Below, piece by piece: positions 19,846 to 21,791 of a stretch of DNA of 21,791 nucleotides. Every line of letters begins with the position of its first letter. Position 1 is the first letter of the stretch. Source of the DNA: a virus; IMG/VR virus record IMGVR_UViG_3300020156_000019, positions 1 through 21,791 of that record; one strand, written 5' to 3'. The notes beneath the pieces were generated by a model. That model searched no databases and was not told where the DNA came from. It saw nothing but the letters and a program-made list of their open reading frames with translations. The position numbers were made by a program, and so were the translations under genes.

Positions 19846-21028
19846 TGTTACCCCCTAGCTGCGCTGTTGTGCGCCTCATAGGCGGTAATCCAGCTACTGC
19901 TAATACGTCCTCATGGTCATAGCCAGCGTCAGTAAGAGTCTTGACAGCATTGGCTTTAGCGTTGATGTCTTCCATAACTGGAGAGTCGTAGTCGAATTCC
20001 AGACGACTAGCGGCTGTGCCAAACAGTGGCAACAGGTCGTTGTTCAAGGCACTCTTAATGCGTTCCAGACGAGGTACTAGGTTCCACTTGGAGAACTTGT
20101 ACTCACCTGCTTCAGCGTTAGCCCTGTTTACGTCGTTGACGTTTCCAGACATAGCCTTAGGGAACGCATACGCTTCTAAGATCAGCTCACGGCTCAGGTT
20201 CCTCAGCTCGGAGAACTGCATATCCTGGTTGGTGTACTTACGATCTTTCCAGCGTGCCTTTTCCAGAATGGCAACCCTGTGGGCATTCGAAACACCCTTA
20301 TGTTGCTCGTTCCAGCGTTTCAGCATTCGTTCGAATTCTTCATCCGAGAGGTTTCCCTCAACTTCGATCAGCCCACCAGGCTCAGCACCGTTACGGAAGA
20401 AGTTCCTGCTGTAAAGCTCCGCTAGATGCTCACCCTCAATGGTCGGCATCAAAGCCCTTAGAGGAGATGACCCACGATAAGGATTCATAGGGTCTGGGTC
20501 ACGGATCAGGATGACATCCTCACGGCTCAGCGGAATCTTCTCGCCGTCAAACCCGTGATAGATGTAGCCAGCAATGAAATCGTCAGCACTTGGTACTACC
20601 TGCATCCTGTCTGGACGCACAACCCAAAGTTGCTCTGGAATTCGTGTACCTTCCAGGTACTGAACTACGAACCAACCCTCACCTGTCAGTTCTACATGCT
20701 GCTGAGCGGTCTCAATCAGCTCTTGAAAGGTGTAGAACGGGTTAGGGTTCTGGAACAGTCGCAGAACCTGGTTAGGACGTTCTACCGGACTACGATCCTC
20801 AGGTTTAGAAGCCTTACGCCATAACGTAAAGGGAACTTGTGAGGTTGCGGTAGCTAACGTGCTCACAACGCTGTAGAGCGTTGAATTCAGATGGTAGGTC
20901 TCTAGCTGAGCTGTCTTATCGACGTTCAGCATCCAAGATGAGTTGATGTTTATATCGCGTCTCGGTGCGTACGGAACTGGAGTCTTGTTATCGGGTCTGA
21001 ACAGTTCAAAAGGTGACTTCAATCTCAT
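19820..21028 (-). CDS. Portal protein, HK97 type
   Basis: The product is 402 aa; ATG 21028 overlaps the membrane-protein stop as ATGA. The sequence has the HK97-portal order: NSTLYSVVSTLATATSQVPFTLWRK near 48-70, ELIETAQQHVELTGEGWFVVQ, LWVVRPDRMQVVPS, EDVILIRDPDPMNPYRGSSPL, then the stem and crown helices (YSRNFFRNGAEPGGLIEVEG, ELILEAYAFPKAMSG, LERIKSALNNDLLPLFG). It is the dodecameric channel at the packaging vertex. 402 aa is normal for this family. Confidence 0.96.
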   Translation of the reverse strand: MRLKSPFELFRPDNKTPVPYAPRRDININSSWMLNVDKTAQLETYHLNSTLYSVVSTLATATSQVPFTLWRKASKPEDRSPVERPNQVLRLFQNPNPFYTFQELIETAQQHVELTGEGWFVVQYLEGTRIPEQLWVVRPDRMQVVPSADDFIAGYIYHGFDGEKIPLSREDVILIRDPDPMNPYRGSSPLRALMPTIEGEHLAELYSRNFFRNGAEPGGLIEVEGNLSDEEFERMLKRWNEQHKGVSNAHRVAILEKARWKDRKYTNQDMQFSELRNLSRELILEAYAFPKAMSGNVNDVNRANAEAGEYKFSKWNLVPRLERIKSALNNDLLPLFGTAASRLEFDYDSPVMEDINAKANAVKTLTDAGYDHEDVLAVAGLPPMRRTTAQLGGNNEQEPASD

Positions 21029-21234
21029 GATGTGTCGTCACCTCTATCCACAGATCTTTCAAACACCAGAAGCAGCAATCCAAGAACGAAGAAGCCAACT
21101 ACTGTATTCAGGAGGAATGCGCCAATACCCATGCAGGCGTAAGCAGCTAAAATCAGCACTATTGAGGAAAGGCTTGTTGCCTTCCTCACGATGAATCGTC
21201 TGACATTTGCTGCCAGTGCACGAGCCTTAGTCAT
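21025..21234 (-). CDS. Small two-helix membrane protein (69 aa)
   Basis: I chose ATG 21234, with GAGGTGG five bases upstream; it overlaps the terL stop by four bases (ATGA), and its own stop overlaps the portal start. The N-terminus is basic (MTKARALAANVRRFIVRKATS), followed by two hydrophobic segments (SIVLILAAYACMGIGAFLL and VVGFFVLGLLLLVFE) and a short acidic tail. Small membrane proteins occur at this place in other actinophages. A holin is possible by topology, but the tight coupling to terL and portal argues for a packaging or assembly role. Confidence 0.75.
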   Translation of the reverse strand: MTKARALAANVRRFIVRKATSLSSIVLILAAYACMGIGAFLLNTVVGFFVLGLLLLVFERSVDRGDDTS

Positions 21235-21791
21235 CCCAACCACCTCACGTTTGGTCTACCGCCCAGATCCTTATGAGCTACGAGATAACGCATCGCGTCC
21301 ATCCCGTGATCGTGTTCCTTTACCGGAGCTTCCTTATTGGCATCCCAGACGTAACGCAGCACTTCCTCTGCGGTACACGTAGGTCGCTTTGCGTCAACTA
21401 GCTCCTGGTCTCGTTCCACCAGAGCGTTTTTGAGGATGAACAGCCTAGGTTTGCCATCAGGACCAAGCTTGAGGCGATCCTGGACAGCCTGAATGCCCTC
21501 AATGACGTTCTTATGAGCCGCTGTAGTGCTCATGCCAATAATCTTGGCGAACTCCTCACGACCATTCATGTCGTGATCAGCGATGATTACTTGAGGTTTA
21601 GGTTCGATCCACTTGCCTTCAGTGTCAGTCAGCAATCCTCGAATTTGTGTTGCATGCTCGCTGACTATGCGACTAGTGCGGTAGATCTCCCTGTATAAAA
21701 ACAAATTGCCGTCATTATCTTCAGCCCAGAATTGACAAACAAAAGGATTACGATAACCGAAGTCTAATGACCAATAGCGAGCCCAAGAATC
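21231..21791 (-). CDS. terL: Terminase large subunit, C-terminal part (joins the segment at 865-1)
   Basis: From 21791 the frame is codon 247 of the 432-aa protein whose start is at 865; the 127-bp overlap makes 21665-21791 a second copy of 1-127. This part is the RNase H-like nuclease that cuts concatemers. SLDFGYRNP gives the first acidic residue, QVIIADHDMNG the second and DHGMDAMRYLVA the third. The TGA at 21231-21233 overlaps the membrane-protein ATG. The frame is intact, so the gene is functional in the circle. Confidence 0.95.
   Translation of the reverse strand, partial: DSWARYWSLDFGYRNPFVCQFWAEDNDGNLFLYREIYRTSRIVSEHATQIRGLLTDTEGKWIEPKPQVIIADHDMNGREEFAKIIGMSTTAAHKNVIEGIQAVQDRLKLGPDGKPRLFILKNALVERDQELVDAKRPTCTAEEVLRYVWDANKEAPVKEHDHGMDAMRYLVAHKDLGGRPNVRWLG
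21665..21791. repeat. Right copy of 127-bp terminal direct repeat (circular join)
   Basis: Exact copy of 1-127; see the left copy. It should be removed once when counting the genome. Confidence 0.95.

Noticed and set aside
21025-21234. Holin
   Set aside because: The two-helix topology would allow it, but it is locked by four-base overlaps between terL and portal and no endolysin is present; left as an unassigned membrane protein.

Overview
The window is best read as one complete circular element of 21,664 bp. Its first 127 bases are repeated exactly at its end (21665-21791), and one open reading frame, the terminase large subunit, runs unbroken across the join. The content is a small temperate actinobacterial siphovirus-like genome or tailed satellite. 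Three things suggest a high-GC actinomycete host such as Streptomyces or a relative: the tail and head proteins resemble those of actinophages, a DUF2637-like membrane protein typical of actinomycete plasmids is present, and the candidate attP carries a GC-rich piece of what looks like an actinobacterial gene. The phage itself is visibly closer to 50% GC (judged by eye, not calculated).

Layout. One long late operon on the minus strand starts near 1415 and runs through the circular join to 8474: terS, terL, a small membrane protein, portal, ClpP-like prohead protease, HK97-fold major capsid protein, a putative decoration protein, a small charged protein, head-tail connector, HK97-gp10-like protein, tail terminator, two paralogous tail-tube proteins, a tail assembly chaperone with a programmed -1 frameshift, tape measure, a large minor tail protein and a small distal tail protein. 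Genes mostly overlap by a few bases, and hairpins after the capsid and connector regions may tune expression. The rest (1422-8472) is the non-structural part. It has a plus-strand regulator-like gene (1700-2434). A six-gene minus-strand operon of small proteins (2501-4454) is headed by a 46-aa protein and the DUF2637-like protein. An attP-integrase module (4768-5791) follows, then a control region with a small ribbon-helix-helix-like protein, a small acidic protein, a GntR-type winged-helix protein and a 56-aa protein (5878-6940). Last is an unrecognised 340-aa protein (7340-8362) behind a long, highly structured leader. Strong hairpin terminators separate the convergent units at 2438-2493, 6147-6182 and 8423-8469.

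How it fits together. The integrase would insert the circle into the 3' end of a host gene that looks like a PL11 rhamnogalacturonan lyase, restoring the last 27 codons. The GntR and ribbon-helix-helix proteins, with the repeated operator-like sites, are candidates for the lysogeny switch. The late operon supplies a complete head and tail. What is missing is striking: I find no endolysin, holin, DNA polymerase, helicase, primase or recognised replication initiator. The element therefore either relies on unrecognised genes or on a helper phage, as reported for tailed satellites of Streptomyces phages.

The most unusual signals are an array of GAGAC/GTCTC motifs in and next to the DUF2637-like gene, a three-way-junction RNA upstream of the 340-aa gene, two hairpins with the same CAACGA apical loop, and a four-copy 26-32 bp repeat that links the two orphan plus-strand genes.
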